Source: DBFJGL01 sp048394785 (lineage in GTDB: Bacteria > Bacillota > Clostridia > Christensenellales > CAG-917). From it: a stretch of DNA of 37,968 bases. Positions 1 through 7,548 of the stretch are shown here, piece after piece. Numbering within the stretch: position 1 is the first letter of the stretch; every line of letters begins with the position of its first letter. The position numbers and the translations under genes were made by a program. Below the pieces are notes generated by a model. That model was not told the DNA's origin, did no database searches, and saw only the letters and a list, made by a program, of their open reading frames with translations. The stretch spans positions 1 through 37,968 of the forward strand of contig DBFJGL010000098.1 in the NCBI GenBank assembly GCA_048394785.1, read 5' to 3'.

Positions 1-20
1 GTTAAATATATAATATAATA

Positions 21-42
21 CGGGGCGGTAAACGCCGCCCCG
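21..42 (-). terminator. Rho-independent-like terminator after the 423-aa gene
   Basis: Perfect 8-bp inverted repeat CGGGGCGG / CCGCCCCG with a 6-base loop. Read on the minus strand it is followed by an AT-rich tract (TATTATATTATA). It lies about 110 bases past the stop of the gene at 154-1425 and would end that transcript. The tail has mixed A and T rather than a pure T run, so termination strength is uncertain. Confidence 0.6.
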
Positions 43-153
43 TGTCATTATAAAACTGCCGTTTTATTTCAATCAACCATTTATTAAGCCGTTTTTCAAT
101 TTGCAATTATTTCGGTAATTTCGTATTTGACTTATCCGATAATCCGTTTCCTG

Positions 154-1425
154 TTATTTTACGATTTTTCCGTTCACCGCCGATTGATATATTACCCAAT
201 ATCCTCTGTCTTCCGACAGCGGCAGCCATACGCAAAGCTTTTCGTACTCCCGCGGCGGCTTCACCGCATATTCTCCGGGAATGCCGTAACACAGATAGGA
301 CGGGATTTCTCCGTCGTACAGCACGCCTATAACGTACACGTCGCCGTCGGCGTCGATGCGCACCCATTTTGAGTTGGGCACAACTTCTTCGAGTTCTCTT
401 TCCTCGGGATAGCATATGAACATCTCGTCAATCTGGGGTTTGACCGCGGCATAAAAATTCGTGCCGTCGTATCTTACCCCTTCCCCGAACGCAAACCCCG
501 ACAAACTTTCTTCCTCAGCCAACCGCGCGTCCGAAACCCGCCCGTTGAAGCGTTCGTCGGCAATTCGGTCGTCGCCTGTGCGCTCGTCGGTAAAGCCGTC
601 GTCGGCAAATTCGGTTCCGTTTTCGCCGATTGGTTCGCTTTGTCCTTTTTCCGCCTTTTTGCCATTGACGCACGCCTTATCCGACGTTGACAACTTTGTT
701 TCAACGCCTTCAAAACGTGAGTTTTCATCGTTTTTTACGGGCATATCTGACGCATTCTGCGTGTTTATCGACATTTTTCCCGTTTTTTCGACAGCCGTTT
801 CTGCCGTTTTTTCGTGTTTTTTTGCATTTTTCAACATCACTTTATGATGTATATTGTCAACGGAGTTTTCACAGCTTTCGTCGTGGTTTTCGCTTGCCGA
901 ACTTTTCCCCGTCCCATATTTGCACGCCTTTTCGGCATCGCCTGCGGTGCCTCCGCCCTCTCGAAAAACTCTGTCCGCACAACTGTTCCCGAATACGAAA
1001 TTATCCTTTTGCCGCGATTGCTTATTGTCTTTCTCGGCATAAAAACCCTCGGCGGAAGCAGTATTGCCGGAAGTGTCGTTTGCGGAAGAAACGTACGATT
1101 TCTCTTTCAAAAACTTTTCTATGCGCGCCGTCACGTCCGTTTGCCGCATACTCGAATTGCCTGCTCCGAACAAAGTTTTTCCGTCTGCTTGCACGTAGCA
1201 CGCCAAACCGTTGTTTGCAAAATCTCGCACTTCAAACTCTGTTTTAGCATTGTTAAGTGCTATTTCCGCTATTTTAGCTCCGATAAGATAAAGTTTTCCG
1301 CCGGAAGGCACAAAACCCAAAGAGCAACTGCCCCTGAGAACTCCGCCCTCCGCCGCTCCGTTAAGTTTGACTACGCCGCTGTGTCTGCCTCCCGAAATGA
1401 TAACGATTTCCTTTTTATAGACCAT
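154..1425 (-). CDS. Hypothetical two-domain protein with long polar linker
   Basis: 423 residues; I do not recognise an assigned function. The N-terminal part (about 1-95) is Gly-rich and beta-strand-like, with no signal peptide or membrane segment. Residues about 100-315 form a low-complexity linker rich in Lys, Glu, Asp, Ser and Asn, with repeated ADER/DDR-like runs near the end. The C-terminal part (about 318-423) is compact and aromatic-rich, containing SKWVRIDADGDVYVIGVLYD, a CYGIPGEY segment and a WLPL...GYWVIYQ ending. From memory this C-terminal block resembles a conserved domain seen in uncharacterised Clostridia proteins. The start is supported by GAGG seven bases upstream of ATG. 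It follows a terminator that closes the rsmA cluster, so it is probably transcribed alone. A cytoplasmic location is likely. The linker could be disordered or a site of interaction. Confidence 0.7.
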   Translation of the reverse strand: MVYKKEIVIISGGRHSGVVKLNGAAEGGVLRGSCSLGFVPSGGKLYLIGAKIAEIALNNAKTEFEVRDFANNGLACYVQADGKTLFGAGNSSMRQTDVTARIEKFLKEKSYVSSANDTSGNTASAEGFYAEKDNKQSRQKDNFVFGNSCADRVFREGGGTAGDAEKACKYGTGKSSASENHDESCENSVDNIHHKVMLKNAKKHEKTAETAVEKTGKMSINTQNASDMPVKNDENSRFEGVETKLSTSDKACVNGKKAEKGQSEPIGENGTEFADDGFTDERTGDDRIADERFNGRVSDARLAEEESLSGFAFGEGVRYDGTNFYAAVKPQIDEMFICYPEERELEEVVPNSKWVRIDADGDVYVIGVLYDGEIPSYLCYGIPGEYAVKPPREYEKLCVWLPLSEDRGYWVIYQSAVNGKIVK

Positions 1426-1544
1426 AATATCCTCGCCATAAACGATATGTCGTTTTGCGCCGAAAAATTACTTTTTTATCATAAAAAACCATAAAAACAA
1501 AAATCCACCGGACTATCAGGCGTTTTAGTATAACAAACAAAACC

Positions 1545-1564
1545 GCGGCGGTTATTGCCGCCGC
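1545..1564 (-). terminator. Terminator after rsmA
   Basis: GCGGCGG / CCGCCGC stem of 7 bp with a 6-base loop. On the minus strand it is followed by GGTTTTGTTTGTT. It lies about 67 bases past the rsmA stop and separates the metG-tatD-rSAM-rsmA run from the 423-aa gene. Confidence 0.7.
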
Positions 1565-1630
1565 AGTTCCCGATATGTTTGTTAATCTATCTGGCTGTAA
1601 ATTACTGCCGTATAATTCTGTTGCAGCACG

Positions 1631-2467
1631 TTAATTGCCCTGCCCGTCAAAGGTATGCGACAGAGCAACAAAGTCCTCGAGAGAGAGTTTTTCGCCCCTT
1701 ACTCTGACGTCGAAACCTATTGCCGAAATCTTTTGCTCCGCGTCTTCTTTGCTTATGCCCATTGACGAACAAAGATTGTTGGCAAGCGTTTTTCTGCGCA
1801 TTGCGAACGCCGATTTGACGAGCCGCTCTATGAGTTTTTTGTTTTCTCCTTTAAGCCTGTCCTCGTCAACGTCTATACGAACCACCGCGCTGTCGACGTT
1901 GGGCACGGGATAAAACATATTGCGGGAAACCTGTCTTGTTACGACGGCGTCCCCTCTCATTCTGACGGCAAGCGTTATTGCCGCATAATCAGCTTGTCCC
2001 GCATTTGCGACAAGTCTGTCCGCAACCTCTTTCTGAACCATAACGGTTACGCTTTTAACGGGCAAATCACTCTCCAAAAAACGCATTATCATAGGCGTAG
2101 TAACGTAATAAGGCAGGTTTGCCGCCACCCGAAACGGTCTGCCGCAAGTGATTTCCTCAATGTCTTTATCGCTCATTTTGAGAACGTCGCGGAACACTAC
2201 TTCCACGTTATCCAGCCCCTGCAAAGACAGTCCGAGAACGTCTTTCAGGTTTTCGTCCACTTCAAAAGATATTACTCTCTCCGCCCTCTCGGCAAGCGCG
2301 CGCGTAAGCGTTCCTGCGCCCGTGCCTATCTCAATCACGGTATCTTCGCCGCCGACGTTTGCGTCATCGGCAACCGCGGCAAGCAAATTGGCGTCCGTAA
2401 TAAAATTCTGCCCGAGGGCTTTATTGTATCTGAACCCCGTATCTCTCAATATATCTTTTACGTTCAT
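1631..2467 (-). CDS. rsmA: 16S rRNA (adenine1518/1519-N6)-dimethyltransferase
   Basis: 278 residues, normal for RsmA/KsgA. The enzyme uses S-adenosylmethionine to dimethylate two adjacent adenines in the helix 45 loop of 16S rRNA during late 30S assembly. The sequence shows the family's N-terminal LGQNFITD (residues 18-25), the SAM-binding VIEIGTGAG loop (44-52), the acidic end of the second strand (FEVDENL, 68-74) and the catalytic motif NLPYY (117-121), followed by the C-terminal helical domain. I chose the ATG at 2467 because AGGA lies about 12 bases upstream and the protein then begins as the family does. An in-frame ATG at 2557 would add 30 residues with no counterpart. It is the last gene of the metG-tatD-rSAM run. 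The usual rnmV (5S maturase) gene is absent from its customary place just upstream. Confidence 0.95.
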   Translation of the reverse strand: MNVKDILRDTGFRYNKALGQNFITDANLLAAVADDANVGGEDTVIEIGTGAGTLTRALAERAERVISFEVDENLKDVLGLSLQGLDNVEVVFRDVLKMSDKDIEEITCGRPFRVAANLPYYVTTPMIMRFLESDLPVKSVTVMVQKEVADRLVANAGQADYAAITLAVRMRGDAVVTRQVSRNMFYPVPNVDSAVVRIDVDEDRLKGENKKLIERLVKSAFAMRRKTLANNLCSSMGISKEDAEQKISAIGFDVRVRGEKLSLEDFVALSHTFDGQGN

Positions 2468-2561
2468 TTCCAAAATTTTCCTCAGTATACCGCGTATATA
2501 TTTTCCGCTGCGGCACAAATTACTATCGTACCGAAGATAAAAATTAAAGAGGTACAAAAGA

Positions 2562-2595
2562 AGCGGAGCATATCGGCAAAAGCCTGTGCTCCGCT
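2562..2595 (-). terminator. Hairpin between radical SAM gene and rsmA
   Basis: 9-bp inverted repeat AGCGGAGCA / TGCTCCGCT with 16 bases between the arms, inside which GGC/GCC can form a short inner stem. On the minus strand it is followed by TCTTTTGT and then another T-rich stretch. It starts only a few bases beyond the radical SAM stop and lies 95 bases before rsmA. It may be a full terminator, an attenuator or an RNA-processing site. A TATACT box just before the rsmA ribosome binding site suggests rsmA may also be transcribed separately, although no convincing -35 box is visible. Confidence 0.5.
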
Positions 2596-2599
2596 GACA

Positions 2600-3208
2600 T
2601 TATTTGTCCGCAGTTATCATTTTCCGCACCCTGTAATGCGCGCCCGCCTCGGCGGCAAGTTTTGCGCACGCCTCTATCTCCCGCTCGCCTATCACGTCCA
2701 CAACGGACATCGTTACGTCTATACCTGCTTCCACCGCTTGCTTTGCAAACCTCAGCATTTCGTAAAACGCCTCCTCGCCGTAACAGCTTCTGCATATCTT
2801 CTGATATTTCTCGGCAGTTGACGCATTCAGCGATATGGAAACGTAGTCGATGCAGGGCGCAAGCAGTTCGGCGGCGTTATCGCAGTCGTTAATCAAATTG
2901 GCAAGACCGTTAGTGTTAAGCCGTGTCTTTACGCCGAAAGACTTTATATAAGGAGCGATTTTCAAAATCATATCCATATTGCAGACGGGCTCGCCGAAAC
3001 CGCAAAACACAACTTCTTTGTATGCTCCCACGTTATGCTCGTCAAGCGCGGCTTTAAGCTCGCTCTCCTCCGGCTCCTTGCTCAGCCAAAGTTCGTTGTC
3101 CGAAATTCCGTCCTTGAAATTTCTCACGCAAAACTCGCAGTCGTTGGGACAGCGGTTTGTAATGTTGAGATAAAGCTTGCCTTCAAATTCGTACACGTAA
3201 TTGTTCAT
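2600..3208 (-). CDS. TatD-associated radical SAM protein
   Basis: 202 residues. The Cx3Cx2C motif that binds the 4Fe-4S cluster is present as C20, C24 and C27, followed by the GFGEP segment (70-74) that takes the place of the GGEP SAM-binding motif, and by NTNGL and SISLNAS strands typical of the partial TIM barrel. The short length and absence of a C-terminal SPASM or extra cluster domain fit the small family known to sit beside tatD genes (TIGR04038 type). Its substrate is unknown in that family as far as I know. It lies 22 bases after tatD and upstream of rsmA, the slot usually held by the 5S rRNA maturase gene rnmV. The ribosome binding site is weak (AAGTGTG), so expression may depend on coupling to tatD. 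Confidence 0.85.
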   Translation of the reverse strand: MNNYVYEFEGKLYLNITNRCPNDCEFCVRNFKDGISDNELWLSKEPEESELKAALDEHNVGAYKEVVFCGFGEPVCNMDMILKIAPYIKSFGVKTRLNTNGLANLINDCDNAAELLAPCIDYVSISLNASTAEKYQKICRSCYGEEAFYEMLRFAKQAVEAGIDVTMSVVDVIGEREIEACAKLAAEAGAHYRVRKMITADK

Positions 3209-3230
3209 TTCGCATTCACACTTTATATAT

Positions 3231-4004
3231 CTATATTATTCTGTTAAACAGTCGTTTTGCGTTGTTTGAGGTGATTGCCGCAATTTCTTCTTCGCTTATT
3301 CCGCGCACTTCCGCCGCTTTTTCCGCCACCAACGCAACATAAGACGGATAGTTCGTTTTACCCCTGTACGGCACGGGCGTCATATACGGGCAATCGGTTT
3401 CCAGAACAAATCTTTCGCTGCGGACGGCAGCAAGCGACTCTACGTTTTTTCTCGCATTCTTAAATGTAATCGCGCCCCCGAACGAATAATAAGCGTCGTA
3501 TTTATCAAATTCTCTCATCATCTCGCGAGAACCCGAATAACAGTGCAACAATACCCCGCGGGTAAGCATTGATTTGCAATCGGCGAGTATGCGCGCGGCG
3601 TCTTCATAAGCGTCGCGGACGTGGAGTATGACGGGCAGTTTGACGCTGTGGGCAAACTCAATCTGTCTGTAAAACGCCTGTATCTGAACCTCGCGGGGAC
3701 TTAAATCGTAATAATAATCAAGCCCTATTTCGCCTATTGCAACCACCTTTTTGTTTTCGGCATACGCCCCGAACGCGTCGATGTCGTCGTCGGTGAGATA
3801 CTGCGCGTCGTGCGGATGCACTCCGACAGCCGCGTAAACGGCTCGGTGTGCGTCGGCGAGCGCGACGCACCCGTCGGACGACAACCTGTCATAGCCTACC
3901 GTTATCGCGCATTCAAGTCCGTCCGCTCCGAAGTTTTCAATTATCTTTTCCGCATCTCCGCTCAATCTTTCGTCGGTGAGATGGCAATGCGTGTCTATCA
4001 GCAT
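3231..4004 (-). CDS. tatD: TatD-family metal-dependent hydrolase / DNase
   Basis: 257 residues, standard for TatD/YcfH/YabD proteins. These are metal-dependent TIM-barrel hydrolases with reported 3'-5' exonuclease or DNase activity. The metal ligands of the amidohydrolase fold are visible: HxH at H6 and H8, E92 (in GEIGLDYYYD), H128 (LHVRDA), H154 (HCYSG) and D204 (ETDCPYMTP). The start at 4004 is chosen because the family begins with MLIDTHCH, AAGG lies 8 bases upstream, and the ATG shares its A with the metG stop (TAATG), a clear sign of translational coupling. The longer reading from 4079 adds an Arg-rich tail that lies within metG and has no family support. It is second gene of the metG run. 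Confidence 0.95.
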   Translation of the reverse strand: MLIDTHCHLTDERLSGDAEKIIENFGADGLECAITVGYDRLSSDGCVALADAHRAVYAAVGVHPHDAQYLTDDDIDAFGAYAENKKVVAIGEIGLDYYYDLSPREVQIQAFYRQIEFAHSVKLPVILHVRDAYEDAARILADCKSMLTRGVLLHCYSGSREMMREFDKYDAYYSFGGAITFKNARKNVESLAAVRSERFVLETDCPYMTPVPYRGKTNYPSYVALVAEKAAEVRGISEEEIAAITSNNAKRLFNRII

Positions 4005-5995
4005 TATCGAACCTTGGAGCCGCTCTCCACCCTCTTTTCGGGGCAGACGAGAACGACGTCGTCGTCGGTGCAGGCGCAAAGCAGCATACCCGCGCTCTCT
4101 ATTCCGCGCAGTTTTGCAGGTTTGAGATTGGCAACCACAACCACAAGCTTGCCCACCATTTCCTCGGGCGTATAGTATTTTGCAATTCCGCTTACGATTG
4201 TGCGCACTTCATCGCCGACCTTTACGCTGAATTTCAGCAGTTTGTCCGCCTTTTCCACCTTTTCGGCGGTAAGAATTTCGCCTACCTTCAAATCAATTTT
4301 AGCAAAATCGTTGATGTCAATCATTGCTATATCCGCCACGTTTGCCTTATCTTCCGACTTTTCGGATTTCTTTTCATTGTCCGCTTTCTTTCCGTTCGCG
4401 TTTTCTTTCGCGGCGGCTGCCTGCGCGGCGTAAATTGCTTCCGCCTGCTCGCGTATTTTTGCCGCGTCGAGTCTCGGGAAAAGTATCTCGGTCTGCTCTG
4501 CGACCTTTGTGCCGTTTTCGAGGAGCCCGAACTTATCGAGGTCGCAATACTCTCTCTCTACCGTTCCGCATTGCTCGATAATCTTTACCGCAAGCGTGGG
4601 CATAAACGACGTCAGCAGCGACGAACCTATGACAATGGTTTCGGTAAGGTTGTAAAGCACGGTTTTTAGCCTGTTGCGTTTGCTCTCGTCACGGGCAAGC
4701 ACCCAGGGCGCGGTTTCGTCGATATATTTGTTTGCGCGGCGGAACAGAGACATAATCTCGCCCAGCGCGTCGGCAACCTTATACTGCTCCACCTTTGCCG
4801 CGACCTTGTCGCGCAAACTCGCCGCCATCGCTTTAAGCTCGTCGTCGACCGGCTCGCAATCGCCGGCGTCCTCCACTATGCCTCCGAAATATTTATTGCT
4901 CATTGCAACCGTTCTGTTGGCAAGGTTGCCGTAAACATTTGCGAGTTCGCTGTTCAGCGTGTCCGTCACCAAGTCCCACCCGATGACGCCGTCGTTATCG
5001 AAAGGCAGTTGGCTCAAAAGGAAATATCTCACGGCGTCCACGCCGTACACGCTCACCAAATCGTCGGCATAAAGGACGTTGCCCTTGGATTTGGACATTT
5101 TGCCGCCGTCCTGCAACAACCACGGGTGCCCGAATATCTGTTTGGGCAGAGGCTCGTCCAGCGCCATAAGGAAAATGGGCCAGTATATGCTGTGAAAACG
5201 CACGATGTCCTTGCCGATAACGTGAACGTCCGCAGGCCAATATTTTTTATATTTATCGCTGCTGTTGCCCTCTGCGTCGTATCCCAAACCCGTTATATAG
5301 TTGGTGAGCGCGTCAAGCCACACATAAACGACGTGCTTGTCGTCGAAGGTCACGGGTATACCCCACTTGAACGAGCTTCTCGACACGCACAGATCCTGCA
5401 AGCCCGGTTTCAGGAAATTGTTTATCATTTCGTTTTTTCTTGACGCCGGCACAATGAATTCGGGATTATCGTCGTAATACTTCTGCAATCTGTCCTGATA
5501 TGCGCTCATACGGAAGAAATACGCCTCCTCCTCGGCAAGAGTAACCTCTCTGCCGCAATCGGGGCATTTGCCGTCCGCAAGCTGACTCTCCGTCCAGAAA
5601 GACTCGCAGGGAGTGCAATACCAGCCCTTATACGAACCTTTGTAAATATCGCCCTTGTCGTACAGTTTTTTGAAAATCTTCTGCACCTGTTCGACGTGAT
5701 ACTCGTCGGTAGTGCGGATAAACTTGTCGTATGACGAATTCATCAAATCCCATATGCGCTTTATATCCGACGCTACGCCGTCCACAAACTTTTGGGGACT
5801 TACGCCTGCGTCTTTCGCTTTGAGCTCGATTTTTTCGCCGTGCTCGTCTGTGCCCGTCTGAAAGAGAACGTCGTAGCCCTGCTTGCGACGAAAACGCGCG
5901 AGCATATCGCTTAATACAATCTCATAGGTATTGCCTATATGCGGCTTGCCCGACGTATAGGTTATAGCTGTTGTAATATAATACTTTTCCGCCAT
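4004..5995 (-). CDS. metG: Methionyl-tRNA synthetase with C-terminal tRNA-binding domain
   Basis: 663 residues. It charges tRNA-Met in the cytoplasm. Class I signatures are present: HIGN at 19-22 and KMSKS at 299-303. A single zinc knuckle is formed by C127/C130 and C144/C147. The anticodon-binding helical domain follows, then an Ala/Lys/Glu-rich linker at about 515-555 and an EMAPII-type tRNA-binding domain at 559-663 (LKVGEILTAEKVEKADKLLK, ANLKPAKLRG). This is the domain layout of Bacillota MetG homodimers. GAGG lies seven bases before the ATG. It is the first gene of a run continuing into tatD with a one-base overlap. The promoter at 6047-6075 gives a leader of about 45 bases, too short for a T-box, so no tRNA-dependent control is seen. 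Confidence 0.97.
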   Translation of the reverse strand: MAEKYYITTAITYTSGKPHIGNTYEIVLSDMLARFRRKQGYDVLFQTGTDEHGEKIELKAKDAGVSPQKFVDGVASDIKRIWDLMNSSYDKFIRTTDEYHVEQVQKIFKKLYDKGDIYKGSYKGWYCTPCESFWTESQLADGKCPDCGREVTLAEEEAYFFRMSAYQDRLQKYYDDNPEFIVPASRKNEMINNFLKPGLQDLCVSRSSFKWGIPVTFDDKHVVYVWLDALTNYITGLGYDAEGNSSDKYKKYWPADVHVIGKDIVRFHSIYWPIFLMALDEPLPKQIFGHPWLLQDGGKMSKSKGNVLYADDLVSVYGVDAVRYFLLSQLPFDNDGVIGWDLVTDTLNSELANVYGNLANRTVAMSNKYFGGIVEDAGDCEPVDDELKAMAASLRDKVAAKVEQYKVADALGEIMSLFRRANKYIDETAPWVLARDESKRNRLKTVLYNLTETIVIGSSLLTSFMPTLAVKIIEQCGTVEREYCDLDKFGLLENGTKVAEQTEILFPRLDAAKIREQAEAIYAAQAAAAKENANGKKADNEKKSEKSEDKANVADIAMIDINDFAKIDLKVGEILTAEKVEKADKLLKFSVKVGDEVRTIVSGIAKYYTPEEMVGKLVVVVANLKPAKLRGIESAGMLLCACTDDDVVLVCPEKRVESGSKVR

Positions 5996-6021
5996 ATTAT
6001 CCTCTCGTTATTCTTTCGAAC

Positions 6022-6056
6022 GTAGTATAAATAAATTCAGTTAATTATTATACTAC
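6022..6056. repeat. Inverted repeat in the metG/spmA divergent region
   Basis: Arms GTAGTATAA (6022-6030) and TTATACTAC (6048-6056), perfect over 9 bp with a 17-base spacer. The distal arm overlaps the metG -10 box, and both arms contain TATACT. It may be an operator, or two promoter-like elements in opposite orientations that happen to be symmetrical. Confidence 0.5.
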
Positions 6057-6075
6057 CAAACCGCCGTTTTGTAAA
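6047..6075 (-). promoter_or_regulatory. Sigma-A promoter for metG
   Basis: On the minus strand TTTACA (6075-6070), a 17-bp spacer, then a perfect TATAAT (6052-6047). Transcription would begin near 6040, about 45 bases before the metG ATG. Confidence 0.8.
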
Positions 6076-6144
6076 CGAAAATAAAATGCGGCAAAACTAT
6101 CGCGTAAAAGTCATAGTCGACGCGCTTTCGCCGTAAAGTATTCT

Positions 6145-6903
6145 ATGAACGTAGCTTTCACCGCACTCACCCTCATATCGATGATTCTCATCACAATAGC
6201 CTCGCCTGCGGAGGCTTTTTCCACTATGATTGAGGGCGTGCGCGGCGCGATTTTGCTTATTCTGAAACTGACGGCGATATACGCGGTTTGGCTTTCCGTG
6301 CTCAAAATGATTGAAGCGACGGGACTTGACCGAAAATTATCCCGAGGGCTCAAACCTTTTATTAAAAAACTTTTTCGGGGCGAGAGCGACGACGCCTATA
6401 AATGGATAAGCGTAAATCTCGCGTCCAATATGCTCGGAATGGGCGGTGCAAGTACGCCTGCGGGCATTAAGGCTATGAACGCCATGTGCAAAGAGGAAGG
6501 TCGCGCCACCGACAATATGCTTTTGCTGCTTGTCATAAACGCAACGTCCATACAGCTTATTCCCGCAACCGTCATTGCCTTGCGAGCCACCGCAGGGAGC
6601 GACAACGCCGCCTCCATATTCCTGCCCACCCTCATCGCCACGTTCTGCTCGACTTTTATGGGAGCGGTGCTTTGCAAACTGTTCTCGAAAGCGCACAAAG
6701 ACAAAGAACGTGAGGAAGCTTCGGCGTGCCGTACACCCGCAATCCCCTGCGCGGCAGGGACGCGGTATACAACGGGTTCGCGCGGCAAAAAGAAAAACTT
6801 TGCCCGAAACAATAAAAAAGTCGTCAGGGGCAAAACAAATATCGGAAACAACATTGTCGTGGGTTCAACCGTTTGCGGCAGAAAGAGCGTCGGGCGCAGA
6901 TGA
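6145..6903 (+). CDS. spmA: Spore maturation protein A (nucleoside-recognition/Gate domain)
   Basis: 252 residues. SpmA and SpmB are membrane proteins linked to spore cortex maturation and core dehydration in Bacillus; the biochemical activity is unsettled. The first about 185 residues match SpmA: several hydrophobic membrane segments, the NLASNMLGMGGASTPAGIKAM stretch (written here only as its core GMGGASTP, near residues 98-105), and LLLVINATSIQLIPATVIAL. It is longer than the usual roughly 190-200 residues because of a basic C-terminal tail (about 187-252, many Lys/Arg/Asn) that looks non-globular. The tail runs to a TGA that overlaps spmB's ATG. The ribosome binding site is weak (GTAAAG). 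It is divergent from metG and is the first gene of a two-gene unit. Confidence 0.88.
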   Translation: MNVAFTALTLISMILITIASPAEAFSTMIEGVRGAILLILKLTAIYAVWLSVLKMIEATGLDRKLSRGLKPFIKKLFRGESDDAYKWISVNLASNMLGMGGASTPAGIKAMNAMCKEEGRATDNMLLLLVINATSIQLIPATVIALRATAGSDNAASIFLPTLIATFCSTFMGAVLCKLFSKAHKDKEREEASACRTPAIPCAAGTRYTTGSRGKKKNFARNNKKVVRGKTNIGNNIVVGSTVCGRKSVGRR

Positions 6904-7406
6904 CGGTATATATTCTGCCCGCGCTGATGATTTTTCTGATAATTTATTCCCTCGTTAAAAGGGTCAAAGTCTACGACTGCTTTTTGGACGGCGCGCGGGA
7001 CAGCCTTACTCTCATAAAAAGTATCTTCCCCTACATCGCCGCAATTTTCGTGTGTATCGAACTTTTCAAAGTGAGCGGACTGTCGAGTACGGTAGCAGGC
7101 TGGCTTTCCACTCCGATGTCTTGGCTTGGCATACCGCCCGAGATAACCGAGCTGATATTGCTCGTGCCGCTGTCGGGAAACGGAACTATCGCGCTTGTGG
7201 AAAACATAATAACCGAATACGGCGTGGACAGCTATCCCGCGAGATGCGCCGCCGTCGTTGCGGGAGCGACCGAAACCATCTTTTACATCTCCGCAGTTTA
7301 TTTTTCGGGCTGTAAGGTCAAACGGCTGAAATATGCCATACCCGTTGCGCTGGTATCGACGTTTGCGGGAACCATAATAGCCTGCGCGCTATGCAGAATA
7401 ATGTAA
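6900..7406 (+). CDS. spmB: Spore maturation protein B
   Basis: 168 residues, close to the family norm. Like SpmA it carries the nucleoside-recognition (Gate) domain: hydrophobic segments at about 3-17, 43-60, 80-100 and 145-165, with the family-typical LVPLSGNGTIALVENII and CAAVVAGATETIFYISAVYF stretches. The start at 6900 is chosen because ATGA overlaps the spmA stop by 4 bases; the in-frame ATG at 6873 would add nine charged residues inside spmA. The pair is expected to act together in the forespore or mother-cell membrane during sporulation, so this organism either sporulates or descends from spore formers. No clear terminator follows directly. Confidence 0.92.
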   Translation: MTVYILPALMIFLIIYSLVKRVKVYDCFLDGARDSLTLIKSIFPYIAAIFVCIELFKVSGLSSTVAGWLSTPMSWLGIPPEITELILLVPLSGNGTIALVENIITEYGVDSYPARCAAVVAGATETIFYISAVYFSGCKVKRLKYAIPVALVSTFAGTIIACALCRIM

Positions 7407-7422
7407 ATTTACCAAATTTGCC

Positions 7423-7473
7423 AAAATGCCGTTTTAAGCATATAACTGTGCGTGATAAAATGCGTTTTAAGCA
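7423..7473. repeat. Short imperfect direct repeat after spmB
   Basis: AAAATGCCGTTTTAAGCA (7423-7440) recurs as AAAATGCGTTTTAAGCA (7457-7473), differing by one missing base, with starts 34 bases apart. A weaker third copy, ACGGTTAAGCA, follows near 7508-7518. No function is evident. Together with the RNA below, this accounts for the 335-base stretch without a protein gene between spmB and the XRE-cupin gene. Confidence 0.5.
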
Positions 7474-7548
7474 GAATTGCAAATATAAGATATAACGATA
7501 AGTTTTATACGGTTAAGCACGCAGGCGCGTTCTCTGCCGTTTATTACA

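Noticed and set aside
687..1494. Plus-strand frames opposite the 423-aa gene
   Set aside because: Compositionally odd (Cys/Phe/Arg-rich), no ribosome binding sites, and the minus-strand frame has a proper start, ribosome binding site and flanking terminators.
2468..2557. Upstream start for rsmA
   Set aside because: The extra 30 residues do not fit the family and the internal ATG at 2467 has AGGA at a suitable distance.
4005..4079. Upstream start for tatD inside metG
   Set aside because: It adds an Arg-rich tail; the family starts at MLIDTHCH, which coincides with the TAATG overlap with metG.
5996..6040. T-box or other riboswitch in front of metG
   Set aside because: The leader implied by the promoter is only about 45 bases, too short for a T-box or SAM riboswitch.
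6753..6870. tRNA-like GGGTTC segments near the end of spmA
   Set aside because: Only T-loop-like words are present; no acceptor, D or anticodon stems can be drawn around them.
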